Assembly (NCBI RefSeq): GCF_000974985.2
Contig: NZ_LAVA02000058.1
Location: 124,001 to 188,000, forward strand
DNA: 64,000 nucleotides
Origin: Streptomyces mangrovisoli
Lineage (GTDB): Bacteria; Actinomycetota; Actinomycetes; Streptomycetales; Streptomycetaceae
Reading direction: 5' to 3'
A program made the position numbers and the translations under genes. The notes under the pieces were generated by a model, which saw only the letters and a program-made list of their open reading frames with translations, was not told the DNA's origin and ran no database searches. Each line of letters opens with the position of its first letter. The stretch's first letter is position 1. Positions 47,716-56,986 of this stretch are shown here, in pieces.

Positions 47716-48395
47716 CCATCCGTGTGGTGATCGCGGACGACCAGGTCCTGCTGCGGGGCACGCTGCGGCTGCTGCTGGAGAACGCCGCCGGGTTCGAGGT
47801 CACCGGTGAGGCCTCGGACGGGGCGGAGGCGGTGGAGGTGGTCCGTGGCGGGGCGACCGATGTCGTGCTCATGGACCTGCGGATGCCCAGGGTCGACGGT
47901 CTCCAGGCGATCCGCGCCATCCGGGACGACACGGCGCTCGACGACGTCAAGATCCTGGTGCTGACCACGTTCGAGTCCGAGCAGTACGTCGCGGAGGCGT
48001 TGCAGGCGGGCGCGAACGGGTTCGTCGGCAAGGGCACCGATCCCCGGGAGCTGCTGCTCGCGATCGAGACCGTGGCCCGGGGCGATGTGATGCTGTCCCC
48101 CGCCGCGACCCGGGCCCTGGTCGCGGTGTTCACCCGCAGCGCGGCTCCCGTGCCGCAGGCGGCCCAGCAGAGGTTCGACGCGCTCACCCCGCGGGAGCTG
48201 GAGATGGTGGTGCTCGTGGCGGGCGGCATCACCAACGACGAGATCGCGGCCAGGCTCTCGCTGAGCCGGCACACGGTGAAGACGCACATCAACCGGGCCA
48301 TGGTGAAGCTCGGGGTCAGCGACCGGGCGCAGCTGGTGGTGCTCGCGTACGAGAGCGGCCTGGTCACCCCGTCGGGACGCCCGCGGTCGCAGTAG
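47712..48395 (+). CDS. NarL/LuxR-type response regulator
   Basis: 227 residues. Receiver domain with phospho-acceptor Asp55 (VVLMDLRMP), Asp9-Asp10 and the conserved Lys in GKGTDP; C-terminal LuxR helix-turn-helix (LTPRELEMVVLVAGGITNDEIAARLSLSRHTVKTHI). It should be phosphorylated by the coupled kinase and probably regulates the pump downstream. Confidence 0.96.
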   Translation: MTIRVVIADDQVLLRGTLRLLLENAAGFEVTGEASDGAEAVEVVRGGATDVVLMDLRMPRVDGLQAIRAIRDDTALDDVKILVLTTFESEQYVAEALQAGANGFVGKGTDPRELLLAIETVARGDVMLSPAATRALVAVFTRSAAPVPQAAQQRFDALTPRELEMVVLVAGGITNDEIAARLSLSRHTVKTHINRAMVKLGVSDRAQLVVLAYESGLVTPSGRPRSQ

Positions 48396-48410
48396 TCGTC
48401 CGGGGGCCTG

Positions 48411-48503
48411 CCGCGCTCGCGGTAGCCGTAATGGGTCCCGTCGGCGGACGCTTCGGCGGGTGCGGGCGTCGGAGGGTGGAGACGAGCCCCCTGTCCGGGG
48501 CTC
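48411..48503. promoter_or_regulatory. RND leader region: repeated dyad and hairpin
   Basis: Holds the second exact copy of CCGCGCTCGCGGTAG (48411-48425). A hairpin GAGCCCC/GGGGCTC (48484-48503) followed by a pyrimidine run lies about 37 bp before the pump's start and could be a terminator or attenuator. Confidence 0.5.
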
Positions 48504-48539
48504 CTTCTCCCTCTGCACCCCGATGAAATGGGAACACCC

Positions 48540-51500
48540 ATGTCCTGGTTGTCCAGGATCAGCGTGGCGAACCGCAAACTGGTCGCGCTGGTCACCCTCC
48601 TGCTCGTCGTGCTCGGCGCGTACTCCGCGAAATCCCTGAAACAGCAGCTCCTGCCGGACCTGTCGTTCCCCGCGGTGACCGTGGTGGGCACGCACGAGGG
48701 CGCGTCTCCCGAGATCGTCGAGAAGCAGGTCACGGAGCCGATCGAGGACGCGGTGAAGTCGGTCGACGGGGTGGAGAGCATGACCTCCACCTCCCGGCAG
48801 GGCTCGACGACGGTGAGCGTGCAGTTCGACTACGACGCAGACATCGACGACGCGTCGAACAAGGTGCAGCAGGCGCTGTCGCGGATCTCCGCCCAGCTCC
48901 CGCAGGGAGTCGACCCGCAGGTCAACACCGGCAGCACGGACAGCCAGCCGACGATCACGCTGGCCGCCACCTCCGACGCCTCGCAGCACGATCTGGCGCA
49001 GGCCCTGGACGACGACGTCGTACCGGCGCTGAAGGACGTCGACGGCGTCAACGACGTGACCGTCTCCGGCGAGCGCGACCAGGTGGTCTCGATCGTCCCG
49101 GACGCCGACGCGCTGAAGAAGGCCGGGCTGACCACGCAGTCGATCTCGGACGCCGTGGCCGGCCTCGGCACCAGCCCGGCGGGCTCGCTCGACGAGGGCA
49201 AGGACTCCGTCAGCGTCTCCGTCCCGCACTCGGTCGCGAGCGTCAAGGACATCGGCAACCTCTGGCTGTCGAGCGCGTCGACCGGCACCGGCTCCGGCGC
49301 GACCGCGGGCTCCGGCGCCGCCACCGGCATGGGCGGCGCGTCCACCGGCGGTACGTCCACCGCGTCCCCGGTCCAGCTCAAGGACGTCGCCGAGGTCAAG
49401 CTGACCGAGGCCACCGCGACCTCGCTGACCCGTACCGACGGCAAGGCCAGTCTCGGTGTCGCCGTGACCATGGACCACAACGGCAGTTCGGCGTCCATCT
49501 CGGACGACGTCCGCGCCCAGATCGCGGACCTGGAGCACAAGCTCGGCCACAACGCGCGGCTGACGGTCGTCTCGGACTCCGGCCCGCAGGTCAGCAAGTC
49601 CGTGTCGGGGCTGTTCGAGGAGGGCCTGCTCGGCCTGCTCATGGCCGTCCTGGTGATCGTGCTCTTCCTGCGCTCCGCGCGGTCCACGCTGGTGACCGCC
49701 GTGTCGATCCCGCTGTCGCTGCTGATCGCCCTGACCGCCCTGTGGATCGGCGACTACTCCCTCAACGTCCTGACCCTGGGCGGTCTGACCATCGCCGTCG
49801 GCCGCGTGGTCGACGACTCCATCGTCGTCCTGGAGAACATCAAACGGCACCTCGGATACGGCGAGGACAAGCGCCGCGCCGTGCTGGGCGCCGTGCGTGA
49901 GGTCTCCTCGGCGGTCACCGCCTCGACCCTGACGACGGTCGCCGTCTTCCTGCCCGTCGCCTTCGTCTCCGGCATGGTCGGCGAGTTGTTCGGCCCGTTC
50001 GCGGTCACCGTCGTGGTGGCGATGGCCGCCTCGCTGCTGGTGGCGCTCACCCTGGTCCCGGCCCTGGCCTACTGGTTCCTCAAGCCGCCCGCCGACGCCA
50101 TCGGCGCCGACCCGGACGAGTACCGGGCCCGCGTCGAGGCCGAGGAGCGGCACGGCTTCCTCCAGCGCGTCTACCTGCCGGTGATCAACTGGTCGGTGCG
50201 CAGGCGCCGTACGGTCCTGAGCGCCGCGGTCGCCCTGTTCGTGATCACCGTGGCCATGGTCGGCACCCTGAAGACCAGCTTCCTCGGCGACTCCGGGTCG
50301 ACCAGCCTGAACGTGACGCAGACGATGCCGGCCGGCAGCAGCCTCTCCGCCACCGACGCCGCCGCGAAGAAGGCCGAGTCGGTCATCAAGGACATCGACG
50401 GAGTCGCCTCCTACCAGGTCACCGTCGGGTCCAGCAGCGCGGGCTTCAGCGGCTCGACGAGCAACGCCTCCTCCGCCTCCTACACCGTGGTCACCGACAG
50501 CGAGGACGTCACCGACCGGGTCCAGGACACCCTGCGCGACCGCCTGGACGCCCTGCACGGCGCCGGTACGTTCACCCTCGCCGCCGGCGGTGGCGTCGGC
50601 AGCGACAGCGACGTCGAGGTCGTCGTGCACGCCGACGACGACGCCACGCTGCGCACCGCCACGAAGAGCGTCGAGTCCGCCCTGAAGAAGCTGGACTCGC
50701 TGTCGGAGGTCACCTCCGACCTGTCCGAGGAGTCGCCGCAGATCACCGTCGCCCCGAAGGGTGAGAAGAGCGCCGAGCTGGGCCTGACCGCGGCCTCGCT
50801 CGCGCAGAGCGTCGGCCAGGCCCTCCAGGGCACGACGGCGGGCCAGGTCACCCTGGACGGACGGCAGGACGACGTCGTCGTCCACGGCACCGACGACCGC
50901 CCGACGTCCCTGGGCACGCTCAGGGACCTGGACATCACCGTCGGCGGCGAGACCGTCCGTCTCGGCGACGTCGCCACCGTCTCGCGCACCGAGGCGCCCG
51001 TCGAGCGCACCCGCACCGACGGCGAGCGCACCAACACCGTGTCGGCGACCCCGGCGGGCGACGACACCGGCACCGCCAGCACCGACGTGCGGAGCGCGCT
51101 GGACGCGCTGGACCTGCCGTCCGGGGCCAGCTACACCATGGGCGGTGTCACCAGCGAGCAGAGCGAGGCCTTCGGGCAGCTCGCGCTCGCCATCGCCGCC
51201 GCGATCGCGCTGGTGTTCCTGCTGCTGATCGCCACGTTCCGGAGCGTCCGGCAGACCCTCGTGCTGCTGGTGTCGATCCCGTTCGCCGCGACCGGCGCGA
51301 TCGGCCTGCTCGCGGTCACCGGCACGCCGCTGGGCATCGCCGCCCTGATCGGTCTGCTCATGCTGATCGGCATCGTGGTCACCAACGCCGTCGTCCTGCT
51401 GGACCTCGTCAACCAGTACCGCCGCCAGGGGATGTCCGTCCACGACGCGGTGGTGGAGGGTGGTCTGCGCCGGCTGCGGCCGATCGTCATGACGGCGCTG

Positions 51501-51743
51501 GCCACGATCTTCGCCCTGCTGCCCATGGCGCTGGGCATCACCGGCTCCAGCGGCTTCATCTCGCAGCCGCTGGCCGTGGTGGTCATCGGCGGACTCCTGT
51601 CGTCGACGCTGCTGACCCTCGTGCTGATCCCGACGCTCTACACCATGGTGGAGACGCGCCGGGAGCGGCGCCAGGCCCGCAAGGACCGCCGCCGCACCCC
51701 CGAGGCGCCGCGGCCGGCCGAGCCGGAGCCGGTCCTGTCATGA
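48540..51743 (+). CDS. RND efflux pump permease (AcrB/HAE1-like)
   Basis: 1067 residues. Twelve membrane segments in the RND pattern: one at the N-terminus, a large extracytoplasmic loop, five more, then the repeat. Motifs include LPDLSFPAVTVVGTHEGASPEIVEKQVTEPIED at the start and GRVVDDSIVVLENI with the proton-relay acidic pair; LMLIGIVVTNAVVLLDLVNQ in the second half. Both large loops are shorter than in AcrB, and residues ~245-285 are a Gly/Ser/Thr-rich linker. No adaptor or TolC-type gene is nearby, as expected for a cell with no outer membrane. Probable regulator: the adjacent two-component system. Confidence 0.94.
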   Translation: MSWLSRISVANRKLVALVTLLLVVLGAYSAKSLKQQLLPDLSFPAVTVVGTHEGASPEIVEKQVTEPIEDAVKSVDGVESMTSTSRQGSTTVSVQFDYDADIDDASNKVQQALSRISAQLPQGVDPQVNTGSTDSQPTITLAATSDASQHDLAQALDDDVVPALKDVDGVNDVTVSGERDQVVSIVPDADALKKAGLTTQSISDAVAGLGTSPAGSLDEGKDSVSVSVPHSVASVKDIGNLWLSSASTGTGSGATAGSGAATGMGGASTGGTSTASPVQLKDVAEVKLTEATATSLTRTDGKASLGVAVTMDHNGSSASISDDVRAQIADLEHKLGHNARLTVVSDSGPQVSKSVSGLFEEGLLGLLMAVLVIVLFLRSARSTLVTAVSIPLSLLIALTALWIGDYSLNVLTLGGLTIAVGRVVDDSIVVLENIKRHLGYGEDKRRAVLGAVREVSSAVTASTLTTVAVFLPVAFVSGMVGELFGPFAVTVVVAMAASLLVALTLVPALAYWFLKPPADAIGADPDEYRARVEAEERHGFLQRVYLPVINWSVRRRRTVLSAAVALFVITVAMVGTLKTSFLGDSGSTSLNVTQTMPAGSSLSATDAAAKKAESVIKDIDGVASYQVTVGSSSAGFSGSTSNASSASYTVVTDSEDVTDRVQDTLRDRLDALHGAGTFTLAAGGGVGSDSDVEVVVHADDDATLRTATKSVESALKKLDSLSEVTSDLSEESPQITVAPKGEKSAELGLTAASLAQSVGQALQGTTAGQVTLDGRQDDVVVHGTDDRPTSLGTLRDLDITVGGETVRLGDVATVSRTEAPVERTRTDGERTNTVSATPAGDDTGTASTDVRSALDALDLPSGASYTMGGVTSEQSEAFGQLALAIAAAIALVFLLLIATFRSVRQTLVLLVSIPFAATGAIGLLAVTGTPLGIAALIGLLMLIGIVVTNAVVLLDLVNQYRRQGMSVHDAVVEGGLRRLRPIVMTALATIFALLPMALGITGSSGFISQPLAVVVIGGLLSSTLLTLVLIPTLYTMVETRRERRQARKDRRRTPEAPRPAEPEPVLS

Positions 51744-51755
51744 CGTGACCCGACC

Positions 51756-51803
51756 CGCGAGCGGCGGGCGGCCGATCCGACGGACGGCCGCCCGCCGCTC
51801 GCG
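51756..51803. terminator. Strong bidirectional terminator after the RND gene
   Basis: Perfect 19-bp stem (51756-51774 with 51785-51803) between convergent RND and GntR genes. Confidence 0.9.
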
Positions 51804-51923
51804 GTCACGGCGTGACGTGGCAGGGCATGGCGTCGTGGGAGTCGTACGTGTCGTACGGCTGCGGCGGCGCCTCGCCGTCCACGACGCGGGCCCGGACGGC
51901 GCGGCACCGGGGCGCGGCGCCGG

Positions 51924-52595
51924 TCAGCCCGCGTCGGCCGCCGGCGGCGACGCGAGGAGCAGGTCGGTCGTCAACTGGATGTGGGCCGCGGCGAGTTCGC
52001 AGGCGCGGTCCGCGTCTCGGTCCAGCACGGCCTCGCAGATGTCGCGGTGCTCCTTGGCGACATCGCGCCGCGCGCTGGCCCGTACCGCCCAGGCGCGGTA
52101 CAGCTCGGCCTTGTCGTAGAGCTCCGAGCGGAACCCCTGGAGCAGCGGGCTGTCGCAGCCCGACGCGACGGTGGCGTGGAAGGCCGCGTGGGCGGATCGC
52201 CAGCTCGCGTTCAGGGCGCCGTCGACGAGGGCCTCGGTGCGCGCCATGTGGTGGTGCGTCGCGACGACGGACGCCTCCCAGGCGAGATCGCCCTCGGCGA
52301 TCGCGCGGCGGACCATGAGGGTCTCGATGTCGACGCGCACGCGCGTGAGGTCGACGAGGTCCTGCCGGGACAGCGACATCACCGCGAAGCCCTGCTGCGG
52401 GGCGGACTTCACGAGCCCCTGCTGGGTGAGCCGGGTCAGCACCTCGCGCACCACCGACAGGCTGACGTTCAACCGCCGGGAGAGCGGTTGGACGAGCAGG
52501 CGTTCCCCCGGGGCGAGGACGCCCATCAGGATCTCCTCGCGCAGTTCCACCTGCACGTCCTCCACCAGGGAGGAGCCCACCCGCTGCCGTTTCAT
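51924..52595 (-). CDS. GntR/FadR-family regulator (FCD domain)
   Basis: 223 residues from the ATG at 52595. Winged helix (ELREEILMGVLAPGERLLVQPLSRRLNVSLSVVREVLTRLTQQGLV) followed by a helical FCD domain with Asp, His and His residues (RVDIETLMVRRAI, AFHATVASGCDSPLL, EHRDICEAV) likely to bind a metal and an organic acid. No obvious target operon is adjacent. Confidence 0.93.
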   Translation of the reverse strand: MKRQRVGSSLVEDVQVELREEILMGVLAPGERLLVQPLSRRLNVSLSVVREVLTRLTQQGLVKSAPQQGFAVMSLSRQDLVDLTRVRVDIETLMVRRAIAEGDLAWEASVVATHHHMARTEALVDGALNASWRSAHAAFHATVASGCDSPLLQGFRSELYDKAELYRAWAVRASARRDVAKEHRDICEAVLDRDADRACELAAAHIQLTTDLLLASPPAADAG

Positions 52596-52644
52596 GCCCG
52601 CAGTGTAGGGCCGCGGTGGATCTAGGTCCCAACGAAGGGCGGTC

Positions 52645-53190
52645 TCAGTCCGGCTGCGCGGTCCGCCGGTGCGGCAGTGCCCGCCAGAGCCGGCCGCAGA
52701 GTACGGCACCGGCGAACAGCAGGACGTAGACCAGCGGCGTCCACGCGCCGCCGCTGCGGCTGGCGTGGCCCTGATGGAAGACGAAGGTGACGGAGCTCTG
52801 CAACCAGGCGACGCCGCTCCAGGTGAAGGTGGCGTCGGAGTGCGCACCCGTGGCCGTCAGCGCCTGCTGGTAGGCGTTCTCGGCCTCGCCCAGGAAGTAG
52901 TTGAGCAGCAGCGGCACGGTCAGCAGGAAGACGGCGGCGGCGATCCAGGAGTGCCGTGGCCCCTCGCCGAGTTCGGCGGCCAGGTACTCGTCCGCGAGGG
53001 CGCGGCTGCTCCCGAGCCGGCGTACCGCCTGCGCCGCCCCGACCTCGGCGGCGGCTTCCAGCAGGTTGGCACGGACCTCGCGGCGCCGGGCGACCCGGTT
53101 GCGGGAGGGGAGGTCGTACAGGCGCTGGTCCAGCGACCAGACCAGCCGCTCGATGCGGAGCCGGTCGAACAGGGTGACGGTGTGCGGCAT
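52645..53190 (-). CDS. HAAS-domain membrane protein partner of PadR
   Basis: 181 residues. N-terminal helical part (RLVWSLDQRLYDLPSRNRVARRREVRANLLEAA) resembles the HAAS domain, which pairs with PadR regulators; two or three membrane segments follow. It starts one base after the PadR stop, so the two are co-translated. Probable signal-receiving or effector protein of the pair. Confidence 0.82.
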   Translation of the reverse strand: MPHTVTLFDRLRIERLVWSLDQRLYDLPSRNRVARRREVRANLLEAAAEVGAAQAVRRLGSSRALADEYLAAELGEGPRHSWIAAAVFLLTVPLLLNYFLGEAENAYQQALTATGAHSDATFTWSGVAWLQSSVTFVFHQGHASRSGGAWTPLVYVLLFAGAVLCGRLWRALPHRRTAQPD

Positions 53191-53191
53191 G

Positions 53192-53548
53192 TCAGGAGCC
53201 CTTCTGCGGTGCGGTGGGCAGGGGACGGGACAGGACGGCGTCGACGGTGTGGACGTGCCGCGCCCAGGCGGCGGCGCCGGCCGTCAGCGCTTCGTGCCCG
53301 GCGTCGGTCAGCCGGTAGTACTTGCGCGCGGGGCCGCTGGAGGAGGCGACCAGCCGGGTGGCCAGCCGCCCCTCTCGTTCGAGCCGGGCCAGCGCCGGAT
53401 AGACCGTGCCCTCCAGCACGTCGGTGAAGCCGGCACCCTGCAGGCGCTGCGCCACCTCGTATCCGTACGACTCCCGTTCGGCCAGCAGATGCAGCAGCAA
53501 CAGGGAGAGGACGCCTTTGAGGAGCTGCGGGTCATGGCTTGAGGTCAC
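53192..53548 (-). CDS. PadR-family regulator (paired with HAAS protein)
   Basis: 118 residues from a GTG that lies at the predicted transcription start, so leaderless. The PadR winged helix is clear: LLKGVLSLLLLHLLAERESYGYEVAQRL, VLEGTVYPALARLEREGRLATRLV, ARKYYRLTDAGHEAL. Expected to repress its own promoter. Confidence 0.94.
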   Translation of the reverse strand: MTSSHDPQLLKGVLSLLLLHLLAERESYGYEVAQRLQGAGFTDVLEGTVYPALARLEREGRLATRLVASSSGPARKYYRLTDAGHEALTAGAAAWARHVHTVDAVLSRPLPTAPQKGS

Positions 53549-53555
53549 AGCATCT

Positions 53556-53584
53556 AGACTGTTACCAGTACCTGGCAATGTCAA
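53556..53584 (-). promoter_or_regulatory. Leaderless PadR promoter with embedded operator
   Basis: Consensus TTGACA (53579-53584), 17-bp spacer, CAGTCT (53556-53561), then 7 bp to the GTG. The spacer holds CCAG-TAC-CTGG within a longer imperfect dyad (53561-53579), well placed for repressor binding. Confidence 0.7.
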
Positions 53585-53609
53585 GTAGCCCGATCCGGCG
53601 AGGTGTTCC

Positions 53610-54809
53610 TCAGGGGACGCGCAGCAGTCGCAGCCCGGCCGCGCTCTGGAGCGCCATCGCGCCGGCCGCCGTGACCGCGACCGCGAAGCCGCCGCGCGCC
53701 CCGGCCGAGTCGATCGCCCAGCCGGAGAACGCCACCGCGGCGGCGGAGCCGGCCGCGCTCGCCGACCCCAGCCAGGCGAACGCCTCGGTCAGCACGGCAC
53801 GGTGCACGAACGACTCGGCGAGCAGGGGGAACAGCACGAGCAGGGGCGGGATCACGACGCCGGTCAGAACCAGTGCGAAGCCGAGCTCCAGCGGTGAGCC
53901 GACGGCGAGCAGGAGCGCGCCGCCGAAGGTCAACACGCCCGTGGCCGCCATCAGTTGCACCCCTGGTGCGGTGGTCGGCCGGCGCAGCCCGTACAGCCAT
54001 CCCGCCACCAGCCCGCAGCCGTTGGAGACGGCGAGGACCGGGGCCGCGGCACCCGGGGCGCCGTGCTCCACCACGAAGGCCGGCACGGACACCTGAAGGG
54101 CACCGAAGAAGACCCCGACGCCGAGGCTGAGTCCGAGCAGGAGCAGCAGGGGGCCGCGCGGCAACAGGCGCCGCCCCAGGGCGCTTTCGGCGTCGGCGGC
54201 CACCGGGGCGGGTGCGCTCGCGCGGTGTGCGGCGAGGAGCGCGCCGCCGCCCACGGAGAGGGAGGCGGCCAGCACGGTGCCGGCCAGGGGATGGCCGGCC
54301 CCGGCGAGGGCGCTGACGGCCATCGGGCCCACCAGGTAGCCCACGGCGTTGCTGATCGACTCCAGGGCGAAGGCGGTGGGCAGTTCGGCCGCCCGGCCGC
54401 CGGAGCGCAGCGCGGCCGACCAGCGGGCCGCGGACATCGCTCCCAGCTGCGGTACGGAGGCCCCGACCAGCGCGCCGCCGAGCACCAGCCAGCCGTCGGC
54501 GGCGTCGGCGACGACCAGTGTCACGAGGAGGGCCGCCGCCGAGGCGTGGACGAGCAGGGTGGGCGGCAGGACCCGGGTCTGCCCGAACCGGTCGACGAAA
54601 CGGGCCAGTTGGGGTGCGCCGAGCGCGTCGGCGACGGCGAAGGCGCCACTGACGAGCCCGGCGGTGGCGAAGGTGCCGGTGCGGCTGTGTACGAGCCACA
54701 CCATGCCGAGGCCGGTCATCGCGATGCCGACGCGCCCCAGCGAGGCCGGCAGGAAGAAGGCTGCGGCGCCCGGGGTGCGCAGCAGGGAACGGTAGTTCGC
54801 CGACGGCAC
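53610..54809 (-). CDS. MFS transporter
   Basis: 399 residues with about twelve hydrophobic segments and the loop ARFVDRFGQTRVLPPTLL after helix 2. Resembles small drug or arabinose-efflux-like MFS exporters. It starts with ATG; the PadR promoter lies just beyond its stop. Substrate unknown. Confidence 0.88.
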   Translation of the reverse strand: MPSANYRSLLRTPGAAAFFLPASLGRVGIAMTGLGMVWLVHSRTGTFATAGLVSGAFAVADALGAPQLARFVDRFGQTRVLPPTLLVHASAAALLVTLVVADAADGWLVLGGALVGASVPQLGAMSAARWSAALRSGGRAAELPTAFALESISNAVGYLVGPMAVSALAGAGHPLAGTVLAASLSVGGGALLAAHRASAPAPVAADAESALGRRLLPRGPLLLLLGLSLGVGVFFGALQVSVPAFVVEHGAPGAAAPVLAVSNGCGLVAGWLYGLRRPTTAPGVQLMAATGVLTFGGALLLAVGSPLELGFALVLTGVVIPPLLVLFPLLAESFVHRAVLTEAFAWLGSASAAGSAAAVAFSGWAIDSAGARGGFAVAVTAAGAMALQSAAGLRLLRVP

Positions 54810-55086
54810 GGCGAATCCCTTTCGCTGCCCGGCGGGACGGCCCGTCCCGGGTCGGCCGGTGCCCGGTTGCGCCGACCCGCGGATGCCGTCAGGACCCGTC
54901 CAGTGGTGGCGCGGAGAGGGGACACACGCCCCGCACCGACTCCGTCACCGGGCAGAAGTCTCGATGTCTCGTGGACGGCCATTGTCGTCGCCGGGACACG
55001 GGGAAGTCCACGACCACGCGGAAGCCCATGACCACGGGGACGCCCATGACTACGAGATGTCCACGACCACGGCGACCGCGACGCCG
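54810..55086. other. Gap with an 18-bp imperfect repeat, no accepted gene
   Basis: Near 55010-55055 related words around CCATGACCACGGGGACG repeat two or three times; read on the plus strand they encode His-Asp-rich text, but there is no supporting start or domain. The MFS promoter should lie at the left side. Confidence 0.4.
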
Positions 55087-56013
55087 CTACGCGTCCTGGG
55101 GCCGCAGCACGATCTTGCCGTGGGTGTGTCCCTGCTCCAGTTCGCGGAACGCGTCCCGCACCGCCTCCAACGGGTAGGTGCGCGCGATCGGCACCTCCAG
55201 TTCGCCGCGCGCGGCAAGACGCGCCAGTTCACCGAGGACGACCGCGCAGGCGGCGGCGCCCTCGCCGTAGGTCCGCGCGCCGACCTTGGCGGCGGTCGCC
55301 CAGTCGCGGACGGTGTTGATCCGCTCCGGCGGTACGCCCAGCTCCACTGCCAGTTCGACGTACCCTTCGCCGAACGTGTCGATGAACGCGTCGACCCGTC
55401 CGCCGGCCGCCCGGCGCACGCGCTCGGCCATGCCGTCGCCGTACGTCACGGGCACCACCCCGTGCTCCTTCAGCCAGGCGTGGTTGCGCTCGCGCGCGAG
55501 GCCGATCACCGTCGCGCCGCGGCGCCGCGCGAGCTGCACCGCGAGCGATCCCACGCCGCCCGCCGCGCCGGACACGACGACGGTGTCCCCGGGGCCGGGA
55601 TCGACCGCGAACACGGTGGCGTACGCGGTCGTGCCGGCCACGTACAGCGCCCCCGCCACGTCCCAGGGCAGCCCGGCCGGGCGCGAGACCAGCGCGACGT
55701 CGTCGACCGCGACGAACTCCGCCTGGCTCGCCCGGCCGTGGCTGAAGCCGAGTACCTCGTCGCCGACCGCGAACCCGCGCGCCTGCGGCCCGAGTTCCAC
55801 CACGACGCCCGCCAGGTCGCTGCCCTGCCCGGAGGGGAACGTCGCCGGCCAGCGGTCGTGCCGCGCGCCCTCGCGGATCATCACCTCGCCGGGCTGGATC
55901 CCGGCCGCGCGGACCTCGACCAGGACCTGTCCCGGTCCGGGCACGGGGCGCGCCACCTCCTCCACCCGCAGCACATCGATCCCGCCGTACGCGTGGAACC
56001 GCACCGCCTTCAT
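55087..56013 (-). CDS. Zinc-independent quinone oxidoreductase (MDR superfamily)
   Basis: 308 residues from the ATG at 56013. GroES-like N-terminal part (MKAVRFHAYGGIDVLRVEEVARPVPGPGQVLVEV) and nucleotide-binding part with SGAAGGVGSLAVQLARRRGATVIG. The zinc-ligand cysteines of alcohol dehydrogenases are absent, so it is an NADPH:quinone or enone reductase. Same strand as the 56-59 kb genes but 148 bp downstream of the FAD reductase, so it may have its own promoter. Confidence 0.92.
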   Translation of the reverse strand: MKAVRFHAYGGIDVLRVEEVARPVPGPGQVLVEVRAAGIQPGEVMIREGARHDRWPATFPSGQGSDLAGVVVELGPQARGFAVGDEVLGFSHGRASQAEFVAVDDVALVSRPAGLPWDVAGALYVAGTTAYATVFAVDPGPGDTVVVSGAAGGVGSLAVQLARRRGATVIGLARERNHAWLKEHGVVPVTYGDGMAERVRRAAGGRVDAFIDTFGEGYVELAVELGVPPERINTVRDWATAAKVGARTYGEGAAACAVVLGELARLAARGELEVPIARTYPLEAVRDAFRELEQGHTHGKIVLRPQDA

Positions 56014-56161
56014 CGCGTGACCACCGCTCCCTGTGTCGAGGACGGGCGCGCCGCAGGACACGCCGTGGGCGGCCGCGGGTCGACCGCCGCCGCTGCCTCC
56101 AACAGCCGGGGAGCGGCGTCTTCTTCCCGGATCCGCGGATCGATCCGGTTCGTCCGACGGT

Positions 56162-56965
56162 TCAGTCGTCCTCTCCGGTGTCGTGGTCGGAGTGGTTGGC
56201 CGTGTTCAGCTTCCAGTACGCGCGGGTGTGCAGGGTGAGGGGGCCCGCGTCCAAGGCGGTGGCGGTCCGTGTGGCTCGCCGGGCGCCCTGCGCCAGCAGG
56301 TGGCGGCGGATCTCGCGCATCACGCCCGCCTCGCAGCCGACCCAGATCTCGGTGGGCTCCTCGGGGAACCGCATGTCCCGCACGGCCGCCACCAGTTGGC
56401 CGCCGGGACGGCCCGATTCGGCGGTCCAGGTGACGACGGGTTCGGCGGGGCCGGAGAGGCTGAGCCTGTCGTCGAGATCGACGACCTCGACGATCGCCTC
56501 CGCCCGGGTGCCCGCGGGAAGGGATTCGAGGATCGAGGACATGGCGGGCAGCGCGCAGTGGTCGCCGACCAGAAGGATGTTCCGGGTGTCGTCGCGCGGG
56601 AGGAATCCGCCCCGGGCCTGACCGGAGATCTCCAGGGTGTCGCCGGGCGCCGCCGCCGAGGCCCAGCGGGTGGCGGGTCCGTCGGCGTGGATGCCGAACT
56701 CCAGGACGATCTCGCCCTGTTCGGGGTCGTACCGCCGGACCGTGTAGCTGCGCATCACGTTGCCGCCGTCGGCACCGGGCACGAACACCTTGAGGTGGGC
56801 CCCGGGTCCGTCCGCGGTCCAGCCGGCCAGGTCGCCCTCGGCGCGCACCCGGACGAGCCGGGGCGTCACCCGGGTGACCTCGGCGACCGTCAGCCGGCGG
56901 CGGGGCAGCCGCTGGCGTCCGCGGCCGCCGCCCCGGGGCCCGGCCGATGTCTGTGGGGTGGTCAT
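56162..56965 (-). CDS. Siderophore-interacting-protein family FAD reductase
   Basis: 267 residues. FAD-binding RSYTVRRY (72-79) and the C-terminal SIP motif with GDHCALPA and RAYWKLN identify the family. Such enzymes use NAD(P)H to reduce ferric siderophores or other acceptors. It starts 21 bp after the class II aldolase, in the same operon, so it could equally supply reduced flavin or electrons to that pathway. The last residues (NHSDHDTGEDD) are acidic. Confidence 0.9.
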   Translation of the reverse strand: MTTPQTSAGPRGGGRGRQRLPRRRLTVAEVTRVTPRLVRVRAEGDLAGWTADGPGAHLKVFVPGADGGNVMRSYTVRRYDPEQGEIVLEFGIHADGPATRWASAAAPGDTLEISGQARGGFLPRDDTRNILLVGDHCALPAMSSILESLPAGTRAEAIVEVVDLDDRLSLSGPAEPVVTWTAESGRPGGQLVAAVRDMRFPEEPTEIWVGCEAGVMREIRRHLLAQGARRATRTATALDAGPLTLHTRAYWKLNTANHSDHDTGEDD

Positions 56966-56986
56966 CTCTGCTCCTGGAGGTCGGGA

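Noticed and set aside
46761..51443. Very long open frame antisense to the two-component and RND genes
   Set aside because: It mirrors the codon bias of the plus-strand genes, has repetitive Arg/Gly/Val text and no domain; such shadows are normal at this GC content.
54990..55070. Plus-strand His-Asp-rich peptide that might bind metals
   Set aside because: Arises from a short DNA repeat and reads into the antisense of the quinone reductase without a start or domain.
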